Assembly: GCA_050181465.1 (NCBI GenBank)
Contig: JBFXDD010000014.1
Coordinates: 49,916 to 113,915, forward strand
Direction of reading: 5' to 3'
Length of the DNA: 64,000 nt
Origin: JACRLW01 sp050181465
GTDB taxonomy: Bacteria; Planctomycetota; UBA1135; UBA2386
Shown here piece by piece: positions 27,885 to 35,373 of the stretch (position 1 is the stretch's first letter; the number at the start of each line of letters is the position of its first letter). The position numbers were made by a program, and so were the translations under genes. Under the pieces are notes generated by a model. It worked only from the letters and a program-made list of their open reading frames with translations, ran no database searches and was not told the origin of the DNA.

Positions 27885-28738
27885 ACGCGCCGAGGCTTCG
27901 GGTGGTCATGCTCGCGACCCTCGCAGGATTGTGTGCCGGGGTGCTGGTGAGGGTGCTCCTCGATCGACCTCAGCGTTCGGAGTTCGCTGATTCGGATCAG
28001 ACAGCGAGTGAGGCTGAATGGTTCGCGGTCGAGGGCAAGCGACGACCGACTTTGGTCGCCTCGGATGGCCATCTGTGCGACTTAGGGCGCATCGGCTTGG
28101 GTCAAGTATCGGTTGCACGATTGCATTGCCACACGACGAGAGCGTGCCAGATCATTCGGAAACTGGATACGACATGCGAGGGCCCTGAACTCTCCATTCT
28201 TGGGTCCGGCGAAGTTCAGCAACTAGTGCCGGGATCGGCATGCAACGTAATGTCGGATGAGGATATCTGCGTACTCGCAACGTTGAGACCCACCAGAGTT
28301 GGCGAAGTCGGAATTCGCGTCGATCTACTTGTGGCTACATTGGGCGGGACCGAGGAATTCAGATTGCACATCCGAGGGACTTGCGAGGAGCGGATTCGAT
28401 TCTCGCGCCGCGACTCGGCGGTTGGTGCTCTATCGGGTGACTCCCTATCGGACTCGTTGCTTCCGGAGGTCTGGAGCGTGGAGTCGACGGTTCGGGAACC
28501 GATTGCGATCAAGTCTCTCGATCCGCACGGGACGGTGTTGTTCGTTCAGCCGGAGGATTCGAATGCGACACGGTGGCTCTTGGGTTGCATCCGACGCGGT
28601 GCGGGAAGAAGCGTGAGTCCCGCGGTCATCTGGATCAAATCTGCCGGCGGAGGGATTTACTGGTTCGAGTTGCCTGTGTCCCCACCACCGTCGATCAGGT
28701 CGCAAGACCTCGCTCGAACAGGCGTCTTCGGAAAGTGA
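27881..28738 (+). CDS. Anchored exported protein with a DUF1573-like region
   Basis: 285 residues. ATG 27881 overlaps the previous stop. An N-terminal transmembrane segment covers about 6-28. Residues about 66-165 look like a diverged DUF1573 domain: H-L-C-D-L-G-R-I-G-L-G-Q-V-S-V-A-R-L-H-C at the start, a cysteine-bearing turn (L-D-T-T-C-E-G-P), and T-L-R-P-T-R-V-G-E-V then F-R-L-H-I-R-G-T at the end. The usual C-G-C-T is not kept. DUF1573 proteins are exported, Ig-like and abundant in Planctomycetota and Bacteroidota; function unknown. It closes the sigma-factor locus. Confidence 0.5.
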   Translation: MNAPRLRVVMLATLAGLCAGVLVRVLLDRPQRSEFADSDQTASEAEWFAVEGKRRPTLVASDGHLCDLGRIGLGQVSVARLHCHTTRACQIIRKLDTTCEGPELSILGSGEVQQLVPGSACNVMSDEDICVLATLRPTRVGEVGIRVDLLVATLGGTEEFRLHIRGTCEERIRFSRRDSAVGALSGDSLSDSLLPEVWSVESTVREPIAIKSLDPHGTVLFVQPEDSNATRWLLGCIRRGAGRSVSPAVIWIKSAGGGIYWFELPVSPPPSIRSQDLARTGVFGK

Positions 28739-28772
28739 GCCACGGAACACACGCGGTCATTCCCAACCTCCC

Positions 28773-28982
28773 TCAATCCACGCGAGGCGGCTCGTCGATC
28801 AGCGCCAGGTCGTTGCAGGCGTTCCACAACATCACGAGCGCCTGCCGTGCGTTGGCGGCGAGAGCCGGCGGTAGGTCTTCGCGCGAGGACAGGGCCTCGA
28901 GACGGCGGTAGAGGTCGAGAAGCTCGGCTTCGATCGGATCGAGCGGACGGCCGAGAAGGTCGTGGGCGATGGGCTCGTTCAT
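28773..28982 (-). CDS. Small conserved-looking protein of unknown function
   Basis: 69 residues from ATG 28982, which overlaps the CoA-ligase stop as ATGA (28979-28982). The sequence is predicted helical: I-E-A-E-L-L-D-L-Y-R-R-L-E-A-L, then L-A-A-N-A-R-Q-A-L-V-M-L-W-N-A-C-N-D-L. No signal peptide or membrane segment. Translational coupling and normal composition argue that it is real. It may assist or regulate the ligase, which is speculation. No family recognised. Confidence 0.6.
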   Translation of the reverse strand: MNEPIAHDLLGRPLDPIEAELLDLYRRLEALSSREDLPPALAANARQALVMLWNACNDLALIDEPPRVD

Positions 28983-30358
28983 TGCGGTCGAAGATCGGTG
29001 AGTCGCTTGGCCTTGAGTTCGAAGCGCGGGAGAGTGCCTGGGGCGGCGAGTTCGAGGTTGAAGCGGAGCCCCTCGTGGTTGTCGGCCAGGTCCTTGCCGA
29101 GGCGTGGCGCCAGCGACGGCCACTGACTCGCATTCTCCGCGCTGAGTTCGCACTTCACCGTGATCTCGTCGCGGATGCCGTCCTCGCGCGTCAGCACGAT
29201 CTGGAACTCTTCGATGTGAGGATACTCGCGCACGATGGCCTCGACGGCGCGCGGATAGACGTTGGTCCCGCGGATGAGCTTCATGTCATCCACGCGGCCG
29301 AGGATTCCGCCGCGATAGATGTCGCCGTTGCGACCACACGAGCAGGTGTCATGCGGCACCTTCTCGACGAGATCCTTCGTGCGGTAGCGGATCAAAGGAA
29401 TGAAGCCGCGCCCGAAGGACGTCACGACCCGCTCGCCGCGTTCGCCGTAGCCGACCGGCTCCCCGGTCGCCGGGTCGAGAACCTCCTCGATGAAGTGATC
29501 CTCGATGATGTGCGTGCCGCCGGGCTGGTGCTCGCACTCGTAGATCATGATGGTGCCGATCTCCGTCATGCCTGCGGTGTCGCCACACTTGGCGCCCCAC
29601 ATCTCCTCGATCAATCGCTTCGTCGCGGGGATGCTGCCGGCCGGTTCGCCGGAGACGATCACCCGGCGGACCTTGCTGTCCTTCGGGAGGTCGATTCCCA
29701 GCTGCTGGGCTGCCTGCGCCATGCGAAGGGCGTAGGTCGGTGTCGCGCAGACGACCGTCGCCTCCATCTCGACGAGTTGCTTGACGCGTGCCTCGGTCGT
29801 CATGTTGCCCGACGGCAAGACGAGGCAGCCGATCTTCTCGCAACAGTAATGTGCGCCCCAGAAACCGATGAACGAGCCGTAGCTGAACGCGAAGAACACG
29901 GTGTCGGTGGGACGGATGCCGAAACCCCAGAACCCGTAACACCACATCTCCGCGATCCAGCTCCAGTCCTTGCGCGAGTCGAGTACCCGCAGCGGCTGGC
30001 GACCGCTGGTCCCGGAGGTCAGGTGATAGCGAATGGCCTCCTCGCGCGGCCGCGTCAGCAAGTCGCCGAACAGCGGCTGCTCGGCCTGACATTGCATCCA
30101 CTCCTCCCTCGTCATGAACGGCAGGCGTCGGATGTCGTCGAGGGTTCGGATCTGCTGCGGCGAGACTCCCGCGCGTTGGAAGGCGCGGCGGTGATAGGGG
30201 CTCTGTGCGTTGGCGCGCTCGACGAGTGCGCGCAGGCGCGCGACCTGGAGCGCCCGCAGCTCGGACTTGCTCGCGGTCTCGATCTTGGGGTTCCAGAAGC
30301 GGGAAGTGTCGAATCCTGCCACGACTGTTCTCCGGACGGCGAACTTCGCTGTCGCCAC
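28979..30358 (-). CDS. Phenylacetate-CoA ligase family protein (PaaK-like)
   Basis: 459 residues from GTG 30358, normal PaaK length. N-terminal helical region R-L-R-A-L-V-E-R-A-N-A-Q-S-P-Y-H-R-R-A-F is typical. The ATP/AMP-binding loop T-S-G-T-S-G is at 114-119. R-V-I-V-S-G-E-P-A and M-T-E-I-G occur mid-domain, and R-Y-R-T-K-D-L follows. The C-terminal lid has G-R-V-D-D-M-K-L-I-R-G-T-N-V-Y-P-R-A-V-E. Such enzymes activate aryl or other carboxylates to CoA thioesters via an AMP intermediate. Substrate not deducible. Acyl-CoA dehydrogenase, enoyl-CoA hydratase and SDR genes lie about 1.6 kb away on the same strand beyond motAB, so they may share a pathway. Confidence 0.85.
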   Translation of the reverse strand: MATAKFAVRRTVVAGFDTSRFWNPKIETASKSELRALQVARLRALVERANAQSPYHRRAFQRAGVSPQQIRTLDDIRRLPFMTREEWMQCQAEQPLFGDLLTRPREEAIRYHLTSGTSGRQPLRVLDSRKDWSWIAEMWCYGFWGFGIRPTDTVFFAFSYGSFIGFWGAHYCCEKIGCLVLPSGNMTTEARVKQLVEMEATVVCATPTYALRMAQAAQQLGIDLPKDSKVRRVIVSGEPAGSIPATKRLIEEMWGAKCGDTAGMTEIGTIMIYECEHQPGGTHIIEDHFIEEVLDPATGEPVGYGERGERVVTSFGRGFIPLIRYRTKDLVEKVPHDTCSCGRNGDIYRGGILGRVDDMKLIRGTNVYPRAVEAIVREYPHIEEFQIVLTREDGIRDEITVKCELSAENASQWPSLAPRLGKDLADNHEGLRFNLELAAPGTLPRFELKAKRLTDLRPQ

Positions 30359-30481
30359 GTGCTACAGCGGCGCGCGAACATAGCTCGGCGAGGCGGGCGT
30401 GCGAGACTTTCCGCAGATGCCGCGAAAGTCGACCCGCGGGCTGCCGGAAGATCCCTTCGCAAGGAGATCGAAGCAGAAGTC

Positions 30482-31252
30482 ATGCGCAAGCGACCCGATT
30501 GGATGACGATCCTCGGGCTCCTGATCGGCATCGGGGCCGTACTCGGCGGGCACCATCTCGCGGAAGGTGAGATGCGAGCCCTCCTCTCGGGCACCGCGTT
30601 CATGATCGTGGTGCTCGGTTCCTTCGGTGCGGTGCTCGTCGCCACGCCGCGGGCGGACGTCCTTCGCGGTCTCTCCGGAATCCAGCAGGCGCTGTTCCCG
30701 ATCCGCCGCGATCTGGTTGCGACCCGTGATCGCTTGCTGCAACTCGCCACACTCGCTCGTCGCGAGGGACTGCTCGCTCTGGAAGACGTCGCCGGCAAGC
30801 CCGATACCGAGCCCTTCCTTGCCCGCTGCCTCGCGCAGGCCATCGACGGGACGAGCACGCCGCAGCTTCGCGAACTGGTCGAGACCGACATCGCAATCGA
30901 CGAGCAACACGCGCAGGCCGGCGCTCGCTTCTGGGAGACGTGGGGCTCGATCTGCCCGACGATCGGCGTGCTGGGTGCCGTGCTCGGCCTCATTCACGCG
31001 ATGCAGAAGATCGAGTCACCCGCGGACGTCGGCCAGGGGATCGCGGTGGCCTTCGTGGCGACCGTCTATGGCGTCGGCTTCTCCAACCTCGTGTGTCTGC
31101 CGCTGGCGTTCAAGTTGCGTCGCTTCAGCCAGCGCGAGCGCGTGCGCAAGAGCATGGTTCTCGAAGGCATCGCTGCGATCCAGGCCGGGGTGGCGCCGGG
31201 TGCGTTGAGGCATCGACTCGACGTCTATGCTGCCGAGGCGAGCGTTGGCTGA
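30482..31252 (+). CDS. motA: Flagellar motor stator protein MotA
   Basis: 256 residues from ATG 30482, with AAGGAG 15 bases upstream. Four membrane segments lie near 8-24, 36-55, 158-176 and 187-209. The cytoplasmic loop has A-R-R-E-G-L-L-A-L-E at 92-101, the conserved MotA block that contacts the rotor. Prolines at 159 (C-P-T-I-G) and 207 correspond to the functional prolines of TM3 and TM4. MotA with MotB forms the ion-driven stator. It overlaps motB and is transcribed against the acyl-CoA genes on either side. Confidence 0.88.
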   Translation: MRKRPDWMTILGLLIGIGAVLGGHHLAEGEMRALLSGTAFMIVVLGSFGAVLVATPRADVLRGLSGIQQALFPIRRDLVATRDRLLQLATLARREGLLALEDVAGKPDTEPFLARCLAQAIDGTSTPQLRELVETDIAIDEQHAQAGARFWETWGSICPTIGVLGAVLGLIHAMQKIESPADVGQGIAVAFVATVYGVGFSNLVCLPLAFKLRRFSQRERVRKSMVLEGIAAIQAGVAPGALRHRLDVYAAEASVG

Positions 31253-31967
31253 GCGGTCGATCGTCGCCGGGTCGGAAGGGGAAGGTCCCAAGCACGACTT
31301 CTGGGTCATTCCCTACGCGGACATGCTGACGTTGCTGTTCGCGCTGTTCGTCGTGCTGTACTCCATCGGCGAGGTGCGGATTCGCAAGCTCGCGGAGTTG
31401 CGGCGCAGCTTCGCGTTCGCGCTGGGCAGCGTCGGCTCGCCCACCGGTCAAGAAGGGCAGTTCGATCTCGGGGCGAGCACCGCCGGCGACTTGATCGAGG
31501 GTCTCGAACTCATCAACGCCCAGCCTGGTTCGATGCGCGAGTTCCTGCTCGAAGTGCTGCCGAAGCAGTTCGAGGAGGTGACGGGGCGATCGTTGGAGAT
31601 CGTCATCACCGACGACACGGTCGCGTTCACGGCACCGCTGCCGGCGATGTGGGCGAAGGGTGAGGTCACCCCGCGTGAAGACGCCCAGATGTGGCTCTTC
31701 GACGTCTATCAGACCGCACTCAACATCGCTTCCGAGTCGCGCATTCGTATCGAGGCTCCGGACTCCATCGTCGGGCGCGACGAGCGCGGGTTGTCGGTGC
31801 GAACGGAGCGCCTGTGTCAGCAGCGACTGACGAGACTGCGGGCCCTGCTTCGCATGTTGCCCGAGGTCGAGAGTCGCGACATCGTCACCGAGTTCAAACC
31901 AACCGCGCCGACGTCAGGCAACTGGGAAGAGACGGCGAAGATCACGTTTGCGTTCCGGTCGCCGTGA
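31227..31967 (+). CDS. motB: Flagellar motor stator protein MotB (degenerate OmpA-like domain)
   Basis: 246 residues from ATG 31227; an in-frame TTG at 31245 gives a shorter form. The single transmembrane segment at about 31-47 carries the ion-binding aspartate D32 in Y-A-D-M-L-T-L-L-F-A-L-F-V-V-L-Y-S, the MotB signature. The C-terminal region (about 125-246) is where the OmpA-like peptidoglycan-binding domain should be, but E-G-H-T-D is not recognisable; the nearest match is R-I-E-A-P-D-S. Peptidoglycan anchoring may thus differ. Overlaps motA by 26 bases and the convergent acyl-CoA dehydrogenase by 26 bases. Confidence 0.82.
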   Translation: MLPRRALAERSIVAGSEGEGPKHDFWVIPYADMLTLLFALFVVLYSIGEVRIRKLAELRRSFAFALGSVGSPTGQEGQFDLGASTAGDLIEGLELINAQPGSMREFLLEVLPKQFEEVTGRSLEIVITDDTVAFTAPLPAMWAKGEVTPREDAQMWLFDVYQTALNIASESRIRIEAPDSIVGRDERGLSVRTERLCQQRLTRLRALLRMLPEVESRDIVTEFKPTAPTSGNWEETAKITFAFRSP

Positions 31968-33138
31968 CCGCGCGTGCGACGAGGCCCTTCTGGATGAGGG
32001 TCGTCCCCTCGTAGATGCGCAGTCCCATCACGTCGCGCAACAGTCGTTCGACCGGGTACTCGGTGCTGTAGCCGCGCCCGCCGTGCAGGATCACGGCCTG
32101 GTCGCACGCGCGCGCCGCCGCTTCTGTCGCGTAGAGCTTCGCCGCGGCGATGTCGAGCGGAGTCTCCAGACCTCGATCGCGGCGATGCGCGCAGCGCCAG
32201 ACGAGTGCGCGCGCGGCGAGCAGTTCCACGGTCATGTCGGCCAGGCGCTCTTGCACCATCTGGAAGCGGTCGATGGTGCGCCCGAACTGGACGCGCTTGG
32301 TGGCGAAGTCACGGCTGGCCGCGAGCGCGGCTCGGTGGATGCCGACTGCGCCGGCGGCGACCGACAACCGACCGTGATGCAGGCCGTCCAGCGCGATGCG
32401 GAAACCGTCGCCGACTTGGCCGACGACCCGATCGGTCGGCACGAACACGCCTTCGAATTCGAGTTGTGCGTGATCCGAGCCGCGATGCCCGAGATCCCGT
32501 CCCGGCATCCTGGTTCGCCGCAGTCCGGGGCTCGAGGTGTCGATCAGGAAAGCGGTGATGCCGTCCTTGCCGCGCGCTGGGTCGGCATTGGCGAAGACCA
32601 GTGCGACGTCGGCGATGCCGCCGTTCGTGATCCAGATCTTCCGGCCGCGCAGGACGAAGCCGCCGTCGACCGCCGTCGCGGTGGTGGCCATGGCGCCGAT
32701 GTCCGACCCGGCGTCAGCTTCGGTGAGGCCGAAGCAGCCGATCTTCGTGCCGGCGACCAGAGCCGGCAGGATCTCGCGCTTCTGGGTTTCGCTGCCGTTG
32801 CGCTCGAGACACTGCGAGACGAGCCCGGTGTGCACCGCAAGGAAGCCGCGCGCATTGCCGCAGACGGAGCCGATCTCCTCGTGAGCGAGCGCGAGTTCGA
32901 AGGCGGTCCAGCCGCTGCCGCCGTCGTCGCGCGAGATCGGCCCACCGAGGATTCCCGCGGTGGCGAGTGCTTCGACCATCTCGGGTCGGAAGCGTTCTTC
33001 TTCGTCGATCACCCGCGCGTGCGGGAGCAGCTCCTCGCGCGCGAAGTCGCGGATCCGCTGAGCGAAAGCGCGGTCGCGTGCATCGAGTTCGGAGTCGGGG
33101 AGGACGGGATCGGCAGAGCCGTCGGCGGAGCGATTCAT
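31942..33138 (-). CDS. Acyl-CoA dehydrogenase
   Basis: 398 residues, standard length for the FAD-dependent family that desaturates acyl-CoA thioesters. Typical motifs: F-G-L-T-E-A-D-A-G-S-D in the FAD/substrate loop, K-I-W-I-T-N-G, G-R-L-S-V-A-A-G-A-V-G-I, R-V-Q-F-G-R-T-I, and D-Q-A-V-I-L-H-G-G-R-G-Y near the end. The final I-Y-E-G-T-T-L-I-Q holds the glutamate that is catalytic in many members. Substrate not predictable; isovaleryl-CoA or a branched or cyclic acyl-CoA is plausible given the neighbours. Its start overlaps the enoyl-CoA hydratase stop as ATGA. Confidence 0.92.
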   Translation of the reverse strand: MNRSADGSADPVLPDSELDARDRAFAQRIRDFAREELLPHARVIDEEERFRPEMVEALATAGILGGPISRDDGGSGWTAFELALAHEEIGSVCGNARGFLAVHTGLVSQCLERNGSETQKREILPALVAGTKIGCFGLTEADAGSDIGAMATTATAVDGGFVLRGRKIWITNGGIADVALVFANADPARGKDGITAFLIDTSSPGLRRTRMPGRDLGHRGSDHAQLEFEGVFVPTDRVVGQVGDGFRIALDGLHHGRLSVAAGAVGIHRAALAASRDFATKRVQFGRTIDRFQMVQERLADMTVELLAARALVWRCAHRRDRGLETPLDIAAAKLYATEAAARACDQAVILHGGRGYSTEYPVERLLRDVMGLRIYEGTTLIQKGLVARAVTATGTQT

Positions 33139-33935
33139 CGGCCTTCGAAGCGCGGTTCGCGCTTCTCATTCCATGCGGCGTGAAACTCGGCGTGGTCGTG
33201 ACAGCGAAGCAGCAGCGCTTGGGCTTGCGCTTCCTGTTCGATCGCCGAGTCGAGGTCCATGGTCGACTCGTTGACCAACATGCGTTTGGTCATCGCAAGG
33301 GCGAGGGCTGGGCCCTTGGCGAGGCGTGCGGCGAGTTCGATCGCCGCCGGCAGGAGTTCGGCCGCCGGAAGGACGCGATTCGCGATACCGAGTCGAAGGC
33401 AGGTCGCTGCATCGACGCGGTCGCCGAGCATGAGCAGCTCGGTCGCGTGACCGCGACCGATCACTTTCGGCAACAGCCACGCGGCGCCCATGTCCGCGCC
33501 GGTCAGTCCCACACGCGTGAACAGGAACGCGAAACTCGCGTGGTCGGCGAGCAGGCGCAGGTCGGCGGCGAGTGCAAGCACGGTGCCGGCGCCTGCTGCG
33601 GTGCCGTTCACCGCGGCCACGATCGGCTTGTCGAGGCGGAGCATGTTGCGCACCACGGCGCCGGTCATGCGCGTGAACTTGAGAGTGGTCGCGACGTCGG
33701 CTGCGAGCAGCGCGCCGATGATGTCGTTCACGTTGCCGCCGCTGCAGAATCCCTTGCCGGCACCGGTCAGCACGATCGCGCGGATTCGATCCTCGTGTTG
33801 TACGTCCAGGAAGAGGCGCTCGAGTTGCGCATAGATCGCGAAGGTCAGCGAGTTGAGCGAGTCCTGGCGGTCGAGGGTGAGCACCGCGACGCCGTCGGGG
33901 CGGATCTCGAAGCCGAATTCGGTAGGGGACTGCAT
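33135..33935 (-). CDS. Enoyl-CoA hydratase/isomerase family protein
   Basis: 266 residues from ATG 33935. Crotonase fold: V-A-V-L-T-L-D-R-Q-D-S-L-N-S-L near the N terminus, the first oxyanion-hole loop C-S-G-G-N-V-N-D-I, and the second A-A-G-A-G-T-V-L-A-L-A-A-D. The stretch F-T-R-V-G-L-T-G-A-D-M-G-A-A-W is characteristic of one crotonase subgroup. In this subgroup the usual catalytic glutamates are altered, so hydration versus isomerisation is open. It lies between SDR (2-base gap) and acyl-CoA dehydrogenase (ATGA overlap), forming a three-gene acyl-CoA operon. Confidence 0.88.
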   Translation of the reverse strand: MQSPTEFGFEIRPDGVAVLTLDRQDSLNSLTFAIYAQLERLFLDVQHEDRIRAIVLTGAGKGFCSGGNVNDIIGALLAADVATTLKFTRMTGAVVRNMLRLDKPIVAAVNGTAAGAGTVLALAADLRLLADHASFAFLFTRVGLTGADMGAAWLLPKVIGRGHATELLMLGDRVDAATCLRLGIANRVLPAAELLPAAIELAARLAKGPALALAMTKRMLVNESTMDLDSAIEQEAQAQALLLRCHDHAEFHAAWNEKREPRFEGR

Positions 33936-33937
33936 GG

Positions 33938-34717
33938 TCAGTTGCCGAGGGCCGGGGATGGTTGGTCGAGATCGAGGATGGTGCCGAGTGGCCGCTGCGT
34001 GACCAACTCCATGACCGCCTGCGCAACCTCTGCCGCGGTGTGGAGTCTGCCGATGCGGTTCATGCGCCCCAGCGCCGCCAGCGCCTCGCCCTCCGACTTC
34101 TGCCCGCGCGCGGCGATCGACCGCGCTGCTGCCCTCGTGATCTCGGTGTCGACGAAGCCCGGACAGACCGCGAAGACCCGCGGGTCGCTCGGCCTGGTCC
34201 ATTCGGCGGCGAGGGCTCGGATCAACCCGATCGAAGCGTGCTTCGCCGCGGTGTAGGCGGCGGTGAACGGGTAGCCGCGCAGCCCCGCAGTCGAGCCGAT
34301 GAGGATCGCGGTGCCGGACGGGCCAAGGCCTGACGCCCGACGGAGATCCGCGGCGGAGGCCTGAAGGAGCCGGAACGCTGCCCACAGGTGGAGGTCGAGA
34401 ACCTCGGTCAGCTCGGCTTCCGTGGTCGATTCGAAGCGGTTCGAAGGTGCGGTGCCGGCGGCGTGCACCAGGACGTCCAACCCGCCGAACTCGGACCGGC
34501 AGCGAGCGAGGACGGCGGCGGGTGCGGTCGGCGACCGGAGGTCAGCGGCGAACCCCACAGCGCGGCGACCGGTCTGGCGCGACAACTCGTCAGCGCGCGT
34601 GTGTAGGGCCGGGCCGTCGCGCGCGACCAGGACGACGTCGTGGCCGGCCGCCGCCAAGGATCGAGCGGTCTCGAGGCCGATTCCCCGGCTGGCGCCGGTG
34701 ACGAGTGCGATCGCCAT
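33938..34717 (-). CDS. Short-chain dehydrogenase/reductase
   Basis: 259 residues from ATG 34717. NAD(P)-binding T-G-A-S-R-G-I-G at the N terminus, H-A-A-G (the N-N-A-G equivalent), the catalytic serine in L-I-G-S-T-A-G, and Y-T-A-A-K (the YxxxK motif). F-V-D-T-E-I follows as in classical SDRs. First gene of the SDR - hydratase - acyl-CoA dehydrogenase unit. It probably oxidises a 3-hydroxyacyl-CoA or related intermediate, by context. Confidence 0.9.
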   Translation of the reverse strand: MAIALVTGASRGIGLETARSLAAAGHDVVLVARDGPALHTRADELSRQTGRRAVGFAADLRSPTAPAAVLARCRSEFGGLDVLVHAAGTAPSNRFESTTEAELTEVLDLHLWAAFRLLQASAADLRRASGLGPSGTAILIGSTAGLRGYPFTAAYTAAKHASIGLIRALAAEWTRPSDPRVFAVCPGFVDTEITRAAARSIAARGQKSEGEALAALGRMNRIGRLHTAAEVAQAVMELVTQRPLGTILDLDQPSPALGN

Positions 34718-34782
34718 GGGGGTACGGTGACCGTCCGGCCGACGAATTGCAAAACCGTCAACGTTACGTCGGAGCGAATCCG

Positions 34783-34941
34783 ATGCGCCGCTTCGGGGGT
34801 CTCGCATCGAGAGCTGAAGAAGTCCTGAAGATTTCTGACCAGTTTTGCCGCCTCACGACGCTCAAGCTTCCGACCAGACGGATCCGATCCACTCTGGCGA
34901 CGGGGTGGAAGATCCGAGAGTCAAGTGCCCTTGGGCGGTGA
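34783..34941 (+). CDS. Possible small basic protein, 52 residues
   Basis: ATG 34783 has GGAG eight bases upstream, one of the better ribosome-binding sites in the window. The stop at 34939-34941 is 13 bases before a strong intrinsic terminator. The peptide is basic (M-R-R-F-G-G-L-A-S-R-A-E-E-V-L-K, ending E-S-S-A-L-G-R) with one cysteine and no membrane segment. No family recognised. The terminator shows that this strand is transcribed. The alternative is a non-coding RNA or leader occupying the same interval. Confidence 0.3.
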   Translation: MRRFGGLASRAEEVLKISDQFCRLTTLKLPTRRIRSTLATGWKIRESSALGR

Positions 34942-34954
34942 CCCCGCTCATGGA

Positions 34955-34985
34955 AGCCCGGTACGGGGGTGCCGGGCTTTTTTTT
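34955..34985 (+). terminator. Strong rho-independent terminator
   Basis: Stem AGCCCGGTAC (34955-34964), loop GGGG, stem GTGCCGGGCT (34969-34978), then eight T's (34978-34985). The ten-base stem has one G-T wobble. The T-tract is on the plus strand, so it ends a plus-strand transcript. No established plus-strand gene lies directly upstream; only the candidate 52-residue ORF or an RNA between about 34718 and 34955 fits. Confidence 0.88.
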
Positions 34986-35013
34986 GCCCCGAGGTCCGGA
35001 AGGATCTCGGGGC
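34986..35013 (+). promoter_or_regulatory. GNRA-capped hairpin directly after the terminator
   Basis: GCCCCGAGGTCC (34986-34997), loop GGAA, GGATCTCGGGGC (35002-35013). Twelve pairs with a single G-T wobble, closed by a GNRA-type tetraloop. No T-tract follows. It begins at the last T of the preceding terminator and lies about 160 bases upstream of rpmG. It could be an RNA element in the rpmG leader or part of a tandem transcription barrier. Confidence 0.5.
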
Positions 35014-35171
35014 GGAACAACCGGCCGAGTGCCCGCCCGTGCACCTGCCCGCACCGGGCTTGCTCCCTGCTCGATGCCGACGATCGAGGCGTCGATGGAC
35101 ATGGTCGACTCGACTCTTGCGCTCGACGACCGCGCCGCTAACCTTCCCGCCCCCCAAACGAGGATCCGCAC

Positions 35172-35336
35172 ATGGCCAAGCCCAAGAAGAAAAAGGAGAT
35201 CGTCCACCTGGTCTGCTCGGAATCCGGCGACCGGAACTACACGATCCTCAAGAAGCCGGGCACCCCGAAGCTCGAGCTGAAGAAGTACTGCCCGCGACTG
35301 CGGCGTCACACGCTGCACACCGAGAAGAAGAAGTGA
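35172..35336 (+). CDS. rpmG: Ribosomal protein bL33
   Basis: 54 residues, close to the usual bL33 length. H-L-V-C-S-E-S-G-D-R-N-Y-T and L-E-L-K-K-Y-C-P-R-L-R-R-H-T-L-H are the family's two signature stretches. Zinc-binding bL33 has two CxxC pairs at these places. Here each pair keeps only its first cysteine: C15 with S18, and C40 with L43. It therefore probably no longer binds zinc. GAGG precedes the start by a few bases. Single gene; no tRNA-Trp or secE is next to it. Confidence 0.93.
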   Translation: MAKPKKKKEIVHLVCSESGDRNYTILKKPGTPKLELKKYCPRLRRHTLHTEKKK

Positions 35337-35373
35337 CCGCGCGGGGTCCGAGCGGTGCCCAAGCGCCGCCCGT

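Noticed and set aside
34989..35010. AGGTCCGGAAGGA matches the 4.5S/SRP RNA tip sequence
   Set aside because: The strand pairs perfectly without the asymmetric AGCAG internal loop required for SRP RNA helix 8, and the rest of the molecule is missing.
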